Both the position numbers and the translations under genes were made by a program. The notes beneath the pieces are model-generated. The model had not been told where the DNA came from, made no database searches, and saw only the letters and a list, made by a program, of their open reading frames with translations. Positions 52,517 to 60,270 of a stretch of DNA of 64,000 nucleotides are shown here, one piece after another (the first letter of the stretch is position 1; the number at the start of each line of letters is the position of its first letter). This DNA is from Alistipes dispar (GTDB lineage Bacteria; Bacteroidota; Bacteroidia; Bacteroidales; Rikenellaceae): the NCBI RefSeq assembly GCF_006542685.1, contig NZ_AP019736.1:1-64000 (forward strand). Reading direction: 5' to 3'.

Positions 52517-52915
52517 TTATTTGTTTCCGAAGTCGGCAGGAATTTCACCCCACAGGCGGTTGTCCCAGTGCAGCACTTCGACGTCCTTGATTCTTGCCTC
52601 CATCACTTTGAGGAATATCTCCGCTTTCTGCAATGCCGGGCATCTGCGTGAAGAGGCTGTCTGTTTGTTACGATACCACGTGATGGCTGTAATGCTGTCC
52701 GAGTAGATTGTTCGCGGACTTTCCGGATGTTCCATGACATATCTGACCGCCTCGACAATGCCGAGAAACTCCCCGATATTGTTCGTCCAGTTACCGATAG
52801 CTTTGGAAAAGAGTTCTTTTCCTGAAGAGAGGTCGACAGCCCGGAAGTGTGTCAACCTCTCTTTTGCAGAATGGGCACCGTCGGTCGCAATACCCACGAC
52901 CGGTTTTTCTTTCAT
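52517..52915 (-). CDS. RNase HI-like protein
   Basis: 132 residues. The acidic residues of RNase HI are visible in order: Asp in IATDGAHS, Glu in NNIGEFLGIVEAV, Asp in IYSDSITAITW and an Asp in the last few residues (EIPADFGNK). The fold boundaries fit a minimal RNase HI without the N-terminal hybrid-binding domain. It would cleave RNA in RNA-DNA hybrids, perhaps during replication of the element. Its ATG overlaps the upstream stop codon by 4 nt. Confidence 0.8.
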   Translation of the reverse strand: MKEKPVVGIATDGAHSAKERLTHFRAVDLSSGKELFSKAIGNWTNNIGEFLGIVEAVRYVMEHPESPRTIYSDSITAITWYRNKQTASSRRCPALQKAEIFLKVMEARIKDVEVLHWDNRLWGEIPADFGNK

Positions 52916-53442
52916 TGAATTCCTCCCTGATGTCTGTCTCCCGTATAGATGAACCCGTCGGATTCCATACGTCGTACCAGAGCACGCGCCTGATTCAGAT
53001 AGTCGGTGATGACACCTTCCTTGTACTTGATATCCTTGCGTCCCTTGAGGATTTCCAGCACACCGTCTATCGTGCGGCTCATCGCGCTCTTGCCGTCTTT
53101 CGGGTCGAAGAAAATCTTTTTGTTGCCGAACGTCACGGTTACTTGATACAATGTCTTCGGGACGATCACTGTTTCCACATGCGCCTGAAATAACACGGGG
53201 GTAGCGGCAACGACTACATACCCGTTGGCTTTGTGCATGGGTTTCAACTCTACCGAGTATAGTATGTTTGGCTCGAGAGTTCCTTTCAGGTCTTCCGAAA
53301 GGACACAAATCTGCTTGCCGAATCTTGAGTCTTCACGGACTCCCATCAATTTACGTGTCTTGGAATGGCGCGAAACGAACCCTATCAGTTCGCCCGTCTC
53401 TTCCGATCTCGCAAACTTCAGTTGCGATTTTTCCGATGTCAT
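52912..53442 (-). CDS. Hypothetical protein of the mobile element
   Basis: 176 residues. The N-terminal half is beta-rich (ETGELIGFVSRHSKTRKLMGV, ELKPMHKANGYVVVAATPV); the C-terminal third contains TVTFGNKKIFFDPKDGKSAMSRTIDGVLEILKGR. No family recognised. First gene of the operon 53442-52303, translationally coupled to the RNase H gene, which suggests a nucleic-acid role. Confidence 0.65.
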   Translation of the reverse strand: MTSEKSQLKFARSEETGELIGFVSRHSKTRKLMGVREDSRFGKQICVLSEDLKGTLEPNILYSVELKPMHKANGYVVVAATPVLFQAHVETVIVPKTLYQVTVTFGNKKIFFDPKDGKSAMSRTIDGVLEILKGRKDIKYKEGVITDYLNQARALVRRMESDGFIYTGDRHQGGIQ

Positions 53443-53513
53443 ATTACTGTTCTTTCATATTCAATCTATTGCTTTCAATTGACAATCTGTTTTCAATGGG
53501 TCACTTTTCCATA

Positions 53514-53544
53514 CAAATATATGCCAATTTTTCACGCCAACAAA
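53514..53544 (-). promoter_or_regulatory. Promoter of the RNase H operon
   Basis: Minus strand: TTTTG within 53541-53545, 19 nt, TATATTTG (53514-53521), 71 nt before the start codon at 53442. Confidence 0.82.
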
Positions 53545-53591
53545 ACGTTTTAGTTATTAATTTTCAGATGGTTATGCGTAATATATATAGA

Positions 53592-53620
53592 GAAAAGGCT
53601 GCATTCAGTACAGCCTTTCC
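53592..53620 (-). terminator. Hairpin overlapping the stop codon at 53605
   Basis: Minus strand: GGAAAGGCTG / CAGCCTTTTC with a 9-nt loop containing the TGA stop codon of the gene at 53605-54261, followed by TCTATATA. Confidence 0.65.
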
Positions 53621-54261
53621 TCCTCTGTAAAATGGCTGAAACGCTCGTCAGTATCAGAAGTTTGCAGTAGATAACGGCATTTCCAATAACGGTAAATCCG
53701 CCTTCCGTTGGGTATACAGTGATTTATATCGTCGGCATTCAGATATTGGTTCCCTTGTTCCGTACCGTGGTGCATCCATGTGGCGCACCCGGGCAGGTCC
53801 GGGTTGTTCCGGACATAGAAGTCCATTTTCTCTTTACCGGCGACAAAGATGTTGTGTATCCGTACGTCCTTATCGATAGGAAACCGGTAGGCGTACAACG
53901 CGAAGTCACAGATGTCGGTTTCCAGCAGGTTGCCGCCAAAGTGTTCGGGAGCTTTCCGTTTCAGGTTCTCGAACCCCTCCAGAATACCCGGCCTGTCGCA
54001 TATCTCGGCAAACCTTTCATCCGTTACCGGCGCAGCCGTCGCATAAACCACCCGAAAACCATTATCCGTACTGTCCAGTACCATGACATGCGCGACTATC
54101 CCCGGTGATTTGTTGATACTTTCGTCAATGCTGTCCGAGTCCGTGGTCAGACAGCATTTCAGCGTTCCGATGATTAATACCGCTACCACCAACAGTGTCC
54201 AAGGACCTATTGCTGCCGCTATCAATACCAATTCATCGGCCCGTTTCCGTATTTGTTTCAT
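53605..54261 (-). CDS. Single-pass membrane protein of the mobile element
   Basis: 218 residues with one N-terminal membrane segment (ELVLIAAAIGPWTLLVVAVLIIGTLKCCL) and a soluble C-terminal part of about 165 residues. The latter has IVAHVMVLDSTDNGFRVVYATAAPVTDERFAEICDRPG and later RFPIDKDVRIHNIFVAGKEKMDFYVRNNPDLP. No family recognised. The start MKQIRKRADEL is chosen because upstream codons overlap the MutS-I gene further; a 29-nt overlap remains. Confidence 0.6.
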   Translation of the reverse strand: MKQIRKRADELVLIAAAIGPWTLLVVAVLIIGTLKCCLTTDSDSIDESINKSPGIVAHVMVLDSTDNGFRVVYATAAPVTDERFAEICDRPGILEGFENLKRKAPEHFGGNLLETDICDFALYAYRFPIDKDVRIHNIFVAGKEKMDFYVRNNPDLPGCATWMHHGTEQGNQYLNADDINHCIPNGRRIYRYWKCRYLLQTSDTDERFSHFTEEERLY

Positions 54262-54556
54262 TGATTTTGAGAATGTGGCGGCCGGATACCCCCCGGACCT
54301 CGGACACACATACCTTGCATCCTGCATCCAGCAACCGGTTTCTACATTCTTCCAAGGCGGCGTCGGAAATCCTGATGGCAGGTATACCCGCCGCCGTCAT
54401 CTTGAACCGGGGCACTTCCGTGATCCGGGTAATCGTTTCGGCATCATCAAAATACGCCTCGAATGAATCTCCGACATGGAAAAGGATGATGGTTTCCACG
54501 CCATGCCTTTCCTTCATGCCGCCGTAACAGCGGCGAATAATCTCTTCCTTTTTCAT
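54233..54556 (-). CDS. Free-standing MutS domain I-like protein (A)
   Basis: 107 residues. ILFHVGDSFEAYFDDAETI aligns with the start of MutS domain I (FFRMGDFYELFFDDAK), and the later GIPAIRISDAALEECRNRLLDAGCKVCVSEV with GVPYHALDNYLARLVEAGYKVAICEQ. Domain I touches mismatched DNA in MutS. Here it stands alone, with no clamp or ATPase domains, and the Phe of the mismatch-reading FxE motif is Ser (DSFE for DFYE). A second copy is at 58057-58533. The role is unknown. Confidence 0.65.
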   Translation of the reverse strand: MKKEEIIRRCYGGMKERHGVETIILFHVGDSFEAYFDDAETITRITEVPRFKMTAAGIPAIRISDAALEECRNRLLDAGCKVCVSEVRGVSGRHILKINETNTETGR

Positions 54557-54664
54557 ATCAAATAGATATATTAGGTTTGATGTCAGCCAAACATGAAAGT
54601 GCCTGTAATCCGTTCAACTGCCGGGCTTTCGTCCGAAATACATATACAGACTTTCTTCATCTGA

Positions 54665-54672
54665 CAAATATA
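54665..54672 (-). promoter_or_regulatory. -7 box upstream of the MutS-I-like gene A
   Basis: TATATTTG on the minus strand, about 109 nt before the start codon at 54556; -33 element unclear. Confidence 0.45.
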
Positions 54673-54710
54673 CAATAAATTACGGAACGACCCATGTCTA
54701 TTGCATGAAA

Positions 54711-55121
54711 CTATCCTTTCATCTTCACCTCCCTTCTTTCAAATTGTTCGCGGATGATTTCAACGAGTTGTCCGATGCTGTCGATTTTTTGACTCTTACC
54801 GCAGGCTTTGCCATGGAACAATGGCGTGAAGTACAGGTTAAAATCCTCATTGATGGAAAAACCTCCCACGAGGACGATACCCGCCTTGATACGGTAATAC
54901 TCGCCGTACATAGCGTAATCATCCGTAGTTTTGGTGAACCCGTACTCCGGCAACAAGTCCGGCAAAGTGTCCAGGATCGGCCGGATGACATCCTTGAGAA
55001 AATTCGGGGTCTCAACTTCCTTTTTCCGTTTCCGACCTTTTCTGCCGGTTCCGTTATCGTCTTGCAGGTAATGGGCATCGAAACGATCCCGATACCTTTC
55101 TGTCAGTTCCTTAATATCCAT
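54711..55121 (-). CDS. Hypothetical protein of the mobile element
   Basis: 136 residues. An Arg/Lys-rich patch (TGRKGRKRKKEVETP) is followed by FLKDVIRPILDTLPDLLPEYGFTKTTDDYAMYGEYYRIKAGIVLVGGFSINEDFNLYFTPLF. No family recognised. Last gene of the long minus-strand operon. The MDIKELTERYRD start avoids overlap with the LPD28 gene. Confidence 0.6.
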   Translation of the reverse strand: MDIKELTERYRDRFDAHYLQDDNGTGRKGRKRKKEVETPNFLKDVIRPILDTLPDLLPEYGFTKTTDDYAMYGEYYRIKAGIVLVGGFSINEDFNLYFTPLFHGKACGKSQKIDSIGQLVEIIREQFERREVKMKG

Positions 55122-55134
55122 ATCCTTTATACAT

Positions 55135-55443
55135 TTAATTGTTTTCCTCAAGCCACTCTTCCAGTGTCATGGAGTCCTCGAAACCGTATTCGTCAATCTG
55201 TACATAGCCGTCCTTTTCCGTGATAAACTCTTTCCTGGTCAGGATGGTTCCGCCATGATTTACCATCACCGTCGGTTCGATGGTCGCCAGACGGTCCCCG
55301 TCATCCGACTCCCGGATATCGTATGCGTACAGTCCCTCCGGAACGGCATTCCGGTCAATCCGCATATCCGTAAACAATGCAGGCGTGTCATTGATGGTCA
55401 TAGACTCAAAGGTCTCGTTGCCAATGTTTTCTTTTGTAATCAT
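55135..55443 (-). CDS. LPD28-domain protein
   Basis: 102 residues. ALFTDMRIDRNAVPEGLYAYDIRESDDGDRLATIEPTVMVNHGGTILTRKEF is the characteristic pattern of the LPD28 domain (large polyvalent protein-associated domain 28), which is found on its own and inside large polyvalent proteins of phages and conjugative elements. It is thought to help elements enter or establish in a new host. The C-terminus (YVQIDEYGFEDSMTLEEWLEENN) is acidic. Confidence 0.7.
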   Translation of the reverse strand: MITKENIGNETFESMTINDTPALFTDMRIDRNAVPEGLYAYDIRESDDGDRLATIEPTVMVNHGGTILTRKEFITEKDGYVQIDEYGFEDSMTLEEWLEENN

Positions 55444-55465
55444 ATTTATTGATTCAAATAGTTTA

Positions 55466-56122
55466 TTATTCCTGCTTGGGAAGTTCAATGGCTCTTACCC
55501 AATTGTTCCGGTCATCAAAACATTCATCATTGATGTTGGCCGTAAATTCCAGCGGTGTCATCTTCTCAACCCGCGTGGCGGGGTTATTTTCGTAATCACC
55601 GATGATTTTCCCGGCCGGAGCGTCACGGTCAAATTCGTCCAGCGGGAAAGAGAATATCCATATTTCCCGGTCTTTATCTTCCCCGAGAAACGCCTTGAGG
55701 TTGTCTGTATAAGCCAGGCATTTGTCCCACGAGGCTTCCACGAATGAAATGATTTCCTCTTCCGGTTTGCCGGTACGGTCTTTCAGGAATGCAACGGCAT
55801 TCCCTTTCCAGATATCCTGCTCGACACAGAGTTCCAGATAACGTTCCCAGACTGTCACCAGCCAGTCCATGTTGATCTCATGCAGGTGGCGGCAGGTGAA
55901 ACGCTCCCGGCTTTCCGCGTTGTAAAGCGTGCAGCTTCCGTCCGTGCGTATCTCCTCCAACCGGTACATGGTGTATACCGGTATCCCGTGGCCATACCCG
56001 TCTTCCCCTTCCTCCTCGACATATACCGTATGGGGTAACATATTTTCCGGCATTTTCGGTATCGCGCACAGGTTGGCTATAACTTCCTGTTCCAACGCTT
56101 TTTGTTTCTCCTGTACTCTCAT
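55466..56122 (-). CDS. Hypothetical protein of the mobile element
   Basis: 218 residues, acidic, with a helical start (VQEKQKALEQEVIANLC), a beta-rich middle (GIPVYTMYRLEEIRTDGSCTLYNAESRERF) and the segment EIWIFSFPLDEFDRDAPAGKIIGDYENNPATRVEKMTP. No family recognised. It lies 3 nt downstream of the HTH protein gene. Confidence 0.6.
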   Translation of the reverse strand: MRVQEKQKALEQEVIANLCAIPKMPENMLPHTVYVEEEGEDGYGHGIPVYTMYRLEEIRTDGSCTLYNAESRERFTCRHLHEINMDWLVTVWERYLELCVEQDIWKGNAVAFLKDRTGKPEEEIISFVEASWDKCLAYTDNLKAFLGEDKDREIWIFSFPLDEFDRDAPAGKIIGDYENNPATRVEKMTPLEFTANINDECFDDRNNWVRAIELPKQE

Positions 56123-56125
56123 TGT

Positions 56126-56461
56126 CTATACATCTTTTAATATGATTTTACCTTCTTGAAATAATCTCTGTTTGTAACGGCGGTGGTTGCGTATATTTTC
56201 GGTATGTTTCTTCCGGTCATATTTATACAAGCCTTTTGCCTTGTTCTCTTTCAGCAGTTCCTTGTTCCGCTCTTCGCTTTCTGGGTTCACGATGAAGGTT
56301 ATCAGCCTGCGGCTGACACCGTATTCCCGGGCAAGCTGGCGCTGGCTGACAGCTTCTGTCATGTAACGGTGGAAAATTTCAGCCTTCTGAAAAGGAGTGA
56401 GCTTCTGCCTGCGGTCATATTGTGTCCCGCTGATGATTATTCCCGAGCTTTTGTATGGCAT
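56126..56461 (-). CDS. Helix-turn-helix protein of the mobile element
   Basis: 111 residues from the second Met. LTPFQKAEIFHRYMTEAVSQRQLAREYGVSRRLITFIVNPE is a clear HTH of the Sigma-70 region 4/resolvase type; the rest is basic (HRRYKQRLFQEGK). It likely binds DNA and may control the operon. A longer form starting at 56491 overlaps the previous gene more. Confidence 0.65.
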   Translation of the reverse strand: MPYKSSGIIISGTQYDRRQKLTPFQKAEIFHRYMTEAVSQRQLAREYGVSRRLITFIVNPESEERNKELLKENKAKGLYKYDRKKHTENIRNHRRYKQRLFQEGKIILKDV

Positions 56462-57030
56462 GGTGAAGTCTGTTTTTCGTTTGTGGTCCATGAATGGTAG
56501 ATGCGTTGTTTGTCATCTAAGGAGAGCAGAAACCAGCGGCTATAAATCCGTTCCAGCGTTTCGGTGTCGTGCCCGTATATCGGTCCCAGTTCGTTTGCAA
56601 ACATCGCCGCTACCTTCAGTCTCCTGGTATCGGACAGCTTCTCCCACCAGCGGCAAATGGCCTTGTACTGCTTCACGTCCGTTACAAGGTCCGGAACCGG
56701 AGCGGAGGAGATATATCCCGCCTCTTCGCCGCACGGTGCCTGCCAGAACCCCTGTTCGCAAAGTGCGCGTTGCTCGTCACAAACCCGTTCTGCAAAGGAT
56801 TTGAGTGCCATTTGGAATATCTTTCTTTCCAGTTCCTTACGTTCCATGGACAGTTCATGCACACCCACGTTCAGCCCGTGCTTATTGCGTTCATCCGGGG
56901 AAAGTTTGTTGTTCAAGGCTTTCCTGACCAGTTCCAGCCGTTCTTTCAGAGGGCCGTATTCGTTGTTATCTAAATACCGGTTAAACAGTTCCTGTTCGTT
57001 TCCGGGCAGTATGAATATATTTTCCATCAT
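56437..57030 (-). CDS. Hypothetical protein of the mobile element
   Basis: 197 residues, mostly helical (ELFNRYLDNNEYGPLKERLELVRKAL; RKELERKIFQMALKSFAERVCDEQRALCEQGFW). A C-terminal part includes YKAICRWWEKLSDTRRLKVAAMFANELGPIYGHDTETLERIYSRWF. No family recognised. Its 3' end overlaps the HTH gene by about 25 nt, indicating coupled translation. Confidence 0.6.
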   Translation of the reverse strand: MMENIFILPGNEQELFNRYLDNNEYGPLKERLELVRKALNNKLSPDERNKHGLNVGVHELSMERKELERKIFQMALKSFAERVCDEQRALCEQGFWQAPCGEEAGYISSAPVPDLVTDVKQYKAICRWWEKLSDTRRLKVAAMFANELGPIYGHDTETLERIYSRWFLLSLDDKQRIYHSWTTNEKQTSPCHTKARE

Positions 57031-57042
57031 GCATCATTTAAG

Positions 57043-57549
57043 TTATCGGATGTGAATAGGATATATCGCAGTGGATAGCGGGTGTCGGGGTGCGGAAATA
57101 GCCACGAGATCCCGTGCCGTCAAGGGACGCAGAAAAACGGCATCGAACTCCTGGGTATCGTCTTCACGGATATCTCGGACTTCAATGGTCCATGTGCCTT
57201 CATAGCGGCACCAGGCAATCACCTCCAAAATCATTTCCTTTCTGTAGTCAGCCGGTCCGTCCCCGAAACTTTCACGTATCCGCTTAATTGCATCGTCTGT
57301 CAGCCGGACAAATTCCCCTTTGCGGAACGGAGCTTCCGGCGTAACGGCAGGAGCCAGCATCTGCCAGTCTTCATGTCCGTCCAGGTCTTCCACGGCCATT
57401 GCGTAGGCTTTGTATTCAGCTTCGGTCTCGAAATGTCGGGTTATCACATATCCCCCGGATTCGGCCGTGCTCTCCACCGACGGGATATCCCCGGTTTCCC
57501 TGTATATGCTCACAGTATCCTTACCGAGTAGAACTTTTACTGTTATCAT
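57043..57549 (-). CDS. Duplicated small-protein family, member 1
   Basis: 168 residues. The first 65 (MITVKVLLGKDTVSIYRETGDIPS... through the FETEAEYKAYAMAVEDLDGHEDW segment) resemble the N-terminus of the next upstream gene at 57572-58018. The C-terminal 100 differ (VRLTDDAIKRIRESFGDGPADYRKEMILEVIAWCRYEGTWTIEVRDIREDDTQEFDAVFLRPL) and look like a small beta domain. The function is unknown. Confidence 0.65.
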   Translation of the reverse strand: MITVKVLLGKDTVSIYRETGDIPSVESTAESGGYVITRHFETEAEYKAYAMAVEDLDGHEDWQMLAPAVTPEAPFRKGEFVRLTDDAIKRIRESFGDGPADYRKEMILEVIAWCRYEGTWTIEVRDIREDDTQEFDAVFLRPLTARDLVAISAPRHPLSTAIYPIHIR

Positions 57550-57571
57550 TATTGCAGATGGTGTGGTTTTA

Positions 57572-58018
57572 TTATAAATGGAACTCCACGTCTTCCTCCT
57601 CGAACTCCGTGTCATGATCCTCGTTGTACTCCTCGACGGTCGAACCAGGGACATAGGTCTCTCCGCCAATCCCATAACGTCCGGCATCGAGCAGTTTCCG
57701 AAGGGTTTCGGTGTCCCCGTTTAGAATCCTTTCGATCTCCTCCCGGCTGCCCCGGACGCTAACTCCGAGACGCAGCCAGAGATTTTCCTCTCTCGAGGTG
57801 TCCGCCTCTTCCGACCGGTGGCGTATGATATGATAATCACTCCATCCGTCGGCATCGTTTACCCCGGCGATGTAGGCATTGTACTCCGCCTCAGTCTCGA
57901 ACTCTTTCTCGTCCACGACGCCCCCGTTATCCGCCAGCCATTCTTCAGAAGGCAGTTCATTGTTCTCTTCATATTCCCGTACGGCGTCCTCGCCGAAAAT
58001 CGTTGTTATCTTTATCAT
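57572..58018 (-). CDS. Duplicated small-protein family, member 2
   Basis: 148 residues, strongly acidic. The N-terminus (MIKITTIFGEDAVREYEENN, then FETEAEYNAYIAGVNDADGW) matches member 1; the C-terminus (VSVRGSREEIERILNGDTETLRKLLDAGRYGIGGETYVPGSTVEEYNED) does not. The pair looks like one N-terminal module carrying two different C-terminal domains. Confidence 0.65.
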   Translation of the reverse strand: MIKITTIFGEDAVREYEENNELPSEEWLADNGGVVDEKEFETEAEYNAYIAGVNDADGWSDYHIIRHRSEEADTSREENLWLRLGVSVRGSREEIERILNGDTETLRKLLDAGRYGIGGETYVPGSTVEEYNEDHDTEFEEEDVEFHL

Positions 58019-58056
58019 GTGTCTTTGGGTTTTGAATATTTGTTATTTAATGGTTA

Positions 58057-58533
58057 TCAAACTCGTTTGCCCGAACCGGTTTGATTCGGTTCGCAGACAG
58101 CCACCCGGTTTCCGGCGCGTATCAGTTTGGGGAGATACACGTCCAGGTCACGAAAAGAAAACCGCAGTTCCTTGACGCCTTTCCCTTGCCCGTCGACGCG
58201 TTCGGCGGTGGCAATGCCCAAAATGCCGGAAGCGGCGATGGCATCATCCTCATACAATTCACAAGATTCCCCGTTTCGGAAAATGTACAGGGCATCCGGG
58301 TGCGCCGCTTTCATCTCGCGGTATTTTCCCATCATGTCGGAAACTCCCGGGACATTTCCGTTCCCCGTTACATTCCGGGTCTTCAGTAGGTTCCTCGTGG
58401 CGTCGATGTCGATGAAATTCGTCCAGCCGGCTTTATGAAGTTCGACAGCAGCTTCCCGCAGGGATACCTTCCCGTTCTCGACCTCCTCTTTCAGGGATTC
58501 GAGAATGTTCTTGATTTTATAATCATTCATCAT
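58057..58533 (-). CDS. Free-standing MutS domain I-like protein (B)
   Basis: 158 residues. An N-terminal helical region (1-70) is followed by a MutS domain I-like stretch (MGKYREMKAAHPDALYIFRNGESCELYEDDAIAASGILGI, then RDLDVYLPKLIRAGNRVAVCEP). This tracks MutS residues from the KYxxxKxxxPDALLFFR start to AICEQ. The FxE motif is changed to SCE, losing the mismatch-reading Phe but keeping the Glu. No other MutS domains are present. It differs from copy A in its extra N-terminal region. Confidence 0.7.
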   Translation of the reverse strand: MMNDYKIKNILESLKEEVENGKVSLREAAVELHKAGWTNFIDIDATRNLLKTRNVTGNGNVPGVSDMMGKYREMKAAHPDALYIFRNGESCELYEDDAIAASGILGIATAERVDGQGKGVKELRFSFRDLDVYLPKLIRAGNRVAVCEPNQTGSGKRV

Positions 58534-58634
58534 ATTTTTTATTCTTTGGTTACATTGTTACTTGTTCCGACGGTATTCCGGTCAAGGGGAAAGCACCCGT
58601 GGCCTCCGGTAACCCGTCGATACACTGCCCGTCG

Positions 58635-59537
58635 TCAGGATTTCCCCGACAGGTAATGCCCGATGGACTTGTAACGGTTAGGAATGTTCGCGTTCTCGTT
58701 GAAACCGTTCAGGCAGTGGAGCAAGGCATCTTCGAGCGTGACATAACGACGGTCGAAAGTTTGGATATTATCCAGACAATAAGCATTTACAGCGTATTTG
58801 AAAGGCGCATACATTCTTTCATTCTCCCGCTTTAGAATGACGAACCAGTCGAAATAGAGTTTCAAGCGGAAACCGTCGCTCTCGCCGACTTTCATCAGCC
58901 GCTCTTCGTCGAGGAGCCTTTGCACGAGTGCGGCATCGAGCTGACGGGTATACTCCCTGTACGCCTTGATACGGGCCGTGTAAGCTGCGGCATATTGTTC
59001 GATGTCTGTTTCTTTCAGCCGATGTTCCGCCGGGTAAAAGTCCAGCACCTCTTTCGTCGTGACGGGAATTTTCAGGTCGTCCACCCCGATCTCGTAGGTC
59101 TTGTTTTCCAACACGTCGTGGAACTCGAACCCTTGAATTCCCATGAGGGTAAATTCTCGCGTCGGGTCAGGGAGCGCAAGTGATTTGAGCTCTTCGAGGT
59201 CGCGGCACACGGCCACGACCGGATACTTCTCGACCACGTCTGACGGGCCTCCGATGCGGATATACGCCTTTTCACACCCGTCGTAATCACCATGCCGGAC
59301 AATGTCGCAGCAGGTGTAGTTGGGGGCGGCACGATGCCGCGCCGTATATTCCGTCCAAAGCTTGTCCAGCCCGGCTTTTACTTCGTCAGGGTCGGTCAGG
59401 GCAACGTTGCCGCACTGGCTGCACCGGCCGTCCGACAAGGCGTTGCGGGTAAATTCGAGGAACTGTCTGGTGTTCGGGTCGATGACGGCGGTACATTTCA
59501 CTCCAGTGCCGCCGCAGATACTGCATACGATTGACAT
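58635..59537 (-). CDS. Zinc-finger-containing protein of the mobile element
   Basis: 300 residues. The N-terminal 55 hold four or five Cys in finger-like spacing (MSIVCSICGGTGVKCTAV ... GRCSQCGNVALTDPDEV), probably a zinc ribbon. The central part includes VVAVCRDLEELKSLALPDPTREFTLMGIQGFEFHDVLENKTYEIGVDDLKIPVTTKEVLDFYPAEHRLKETD, which I do not recognise; the C-terminus is helical. The start after an AT-rich gap is chosen over an in-frame extension that overlaps the radical SAM gene. Confidence 0.6.
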   Translation of the reverse strand: MSIVCSICGGTGVKCTAVIDPNTRQFLEFTRNALSDGRCSQCGNVALTDPDEVKAGLDKLWTEYTARHRAAPNYTCCDIVRHGDYDGCEKAYIRIGGPSDVVEKYPVVAVCRDLEELKSLALPDPTREFTLMGIQGFEFHDVLENKTYEIGVDDLKIPVTTKEVLDFYPAEHRLKETDIEQYAAAYTARIKAYREYTRQLDAALVQRLLDEERLMKVGESDGFRLKLYFDWFVILKRENERMYAPFKYAVNAYCLDNIQTFDRRYVTLEDALLHCLNGFNENANIPNRYKSIGHYLSGKS

Positions 59538-59557
59538 AAGTTTTTTGATTTGTGTAT

Positions 59558-60262
59558 TTATTCGTACAATCTTTCTTTTTGACGCTTTTTCAAGGTCATC
59601 CGGAGATATTGCATCAGTTTCCCGCAGGGACACAGGGCATGTTCCCGTTGGCGGGCATAACTCAGGTCCCCGTTGGAGAGAACCATGCCTTCAGCATTGA
59701 GACAGAGGTCGCCGTAAACGTAGTTCTCCTCCGTAAGATAAATCCCATGAACAGGGTTCGGAAACCCCTCCGTGCTGCGGCCTTCCCGGAAAAGGAAGAT
59801 ACGCTCGGCCTGTCCCCGGACTCCGAAAAAGGGATACGGGGAAAGTGCCGCGAGCGTGGCGGCATGCTCTGCCGGATCATGGAAGCGGTCGTCGCTCATT
59901 TCGAGCATGTGGCCGGAGTCCTGTTCCTTTTCCTCCTGGTACTCGTACAGTGCGGCGCAGGCTTCTATGAATTCCTCCGAACGGGATGTGGCAGAGCCGT
60001 TGGTTACGATATAAAAGTCATTGACAGTAATACCGTAGGCGCGTACCCGTTCGAGGATATGGCGGATGGCCCGGACGTTAAGCGACGGCTCGCCGCCCGT
60101 GATGTTGAAATGGTGAATATGCCTGACATGCCGCAGCAGGTTGCTTATATGTTTCAAAGGGATATCCACGGATTCGGCATCTCCCCGCATGCAATGGGTA
60201 CAGCGCATGTTGCAACGTCGGGTAATCTCGATACAAAGATTTTTAATATAGAGTTCTTTCAT
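59558..60262 (-). CDS. Radical SAM enzyme of the mobile element
   Basis: 234 residues. The iron-sulphur motif is CNMRCTHC (CxxxCxxC) near residue 17, followed by the SAM-binding ITGGEPSL near residue 54. A C-terminal Cys pair (ALCPC) may bind a second cluster or zinc, but there is no full SPASM domain. The substrate is unknown. It is compact and sits in the middle of the operon, 8 nt from one neighbour and 20 nt from the other, with no obvious short peptide substrate beside it. Confidence 0.85.
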   Translation of the reverse strand: MKELYIKNLCIEITRRCNMRCTHCMRGDAESVDIPLKHISNLLRHVRHIHHFNITGGEPSLNVRAIRHILERVRAYGITVNDFYIVTNGSATSRSEEFIEACAALYEYQEEKEQDSGHMLEMSDDRFHDPAEHAATLAALSPYPFFGVRGQAERIFLFREGRSTEGFPNPVHGIYLTEENYVYGDLCLNAEGMVLSNGDLSYARQREHALCPCGKLMQYLRMTLKKRQKERLYE

Positions 60263-60270
60263 AAGACGTC

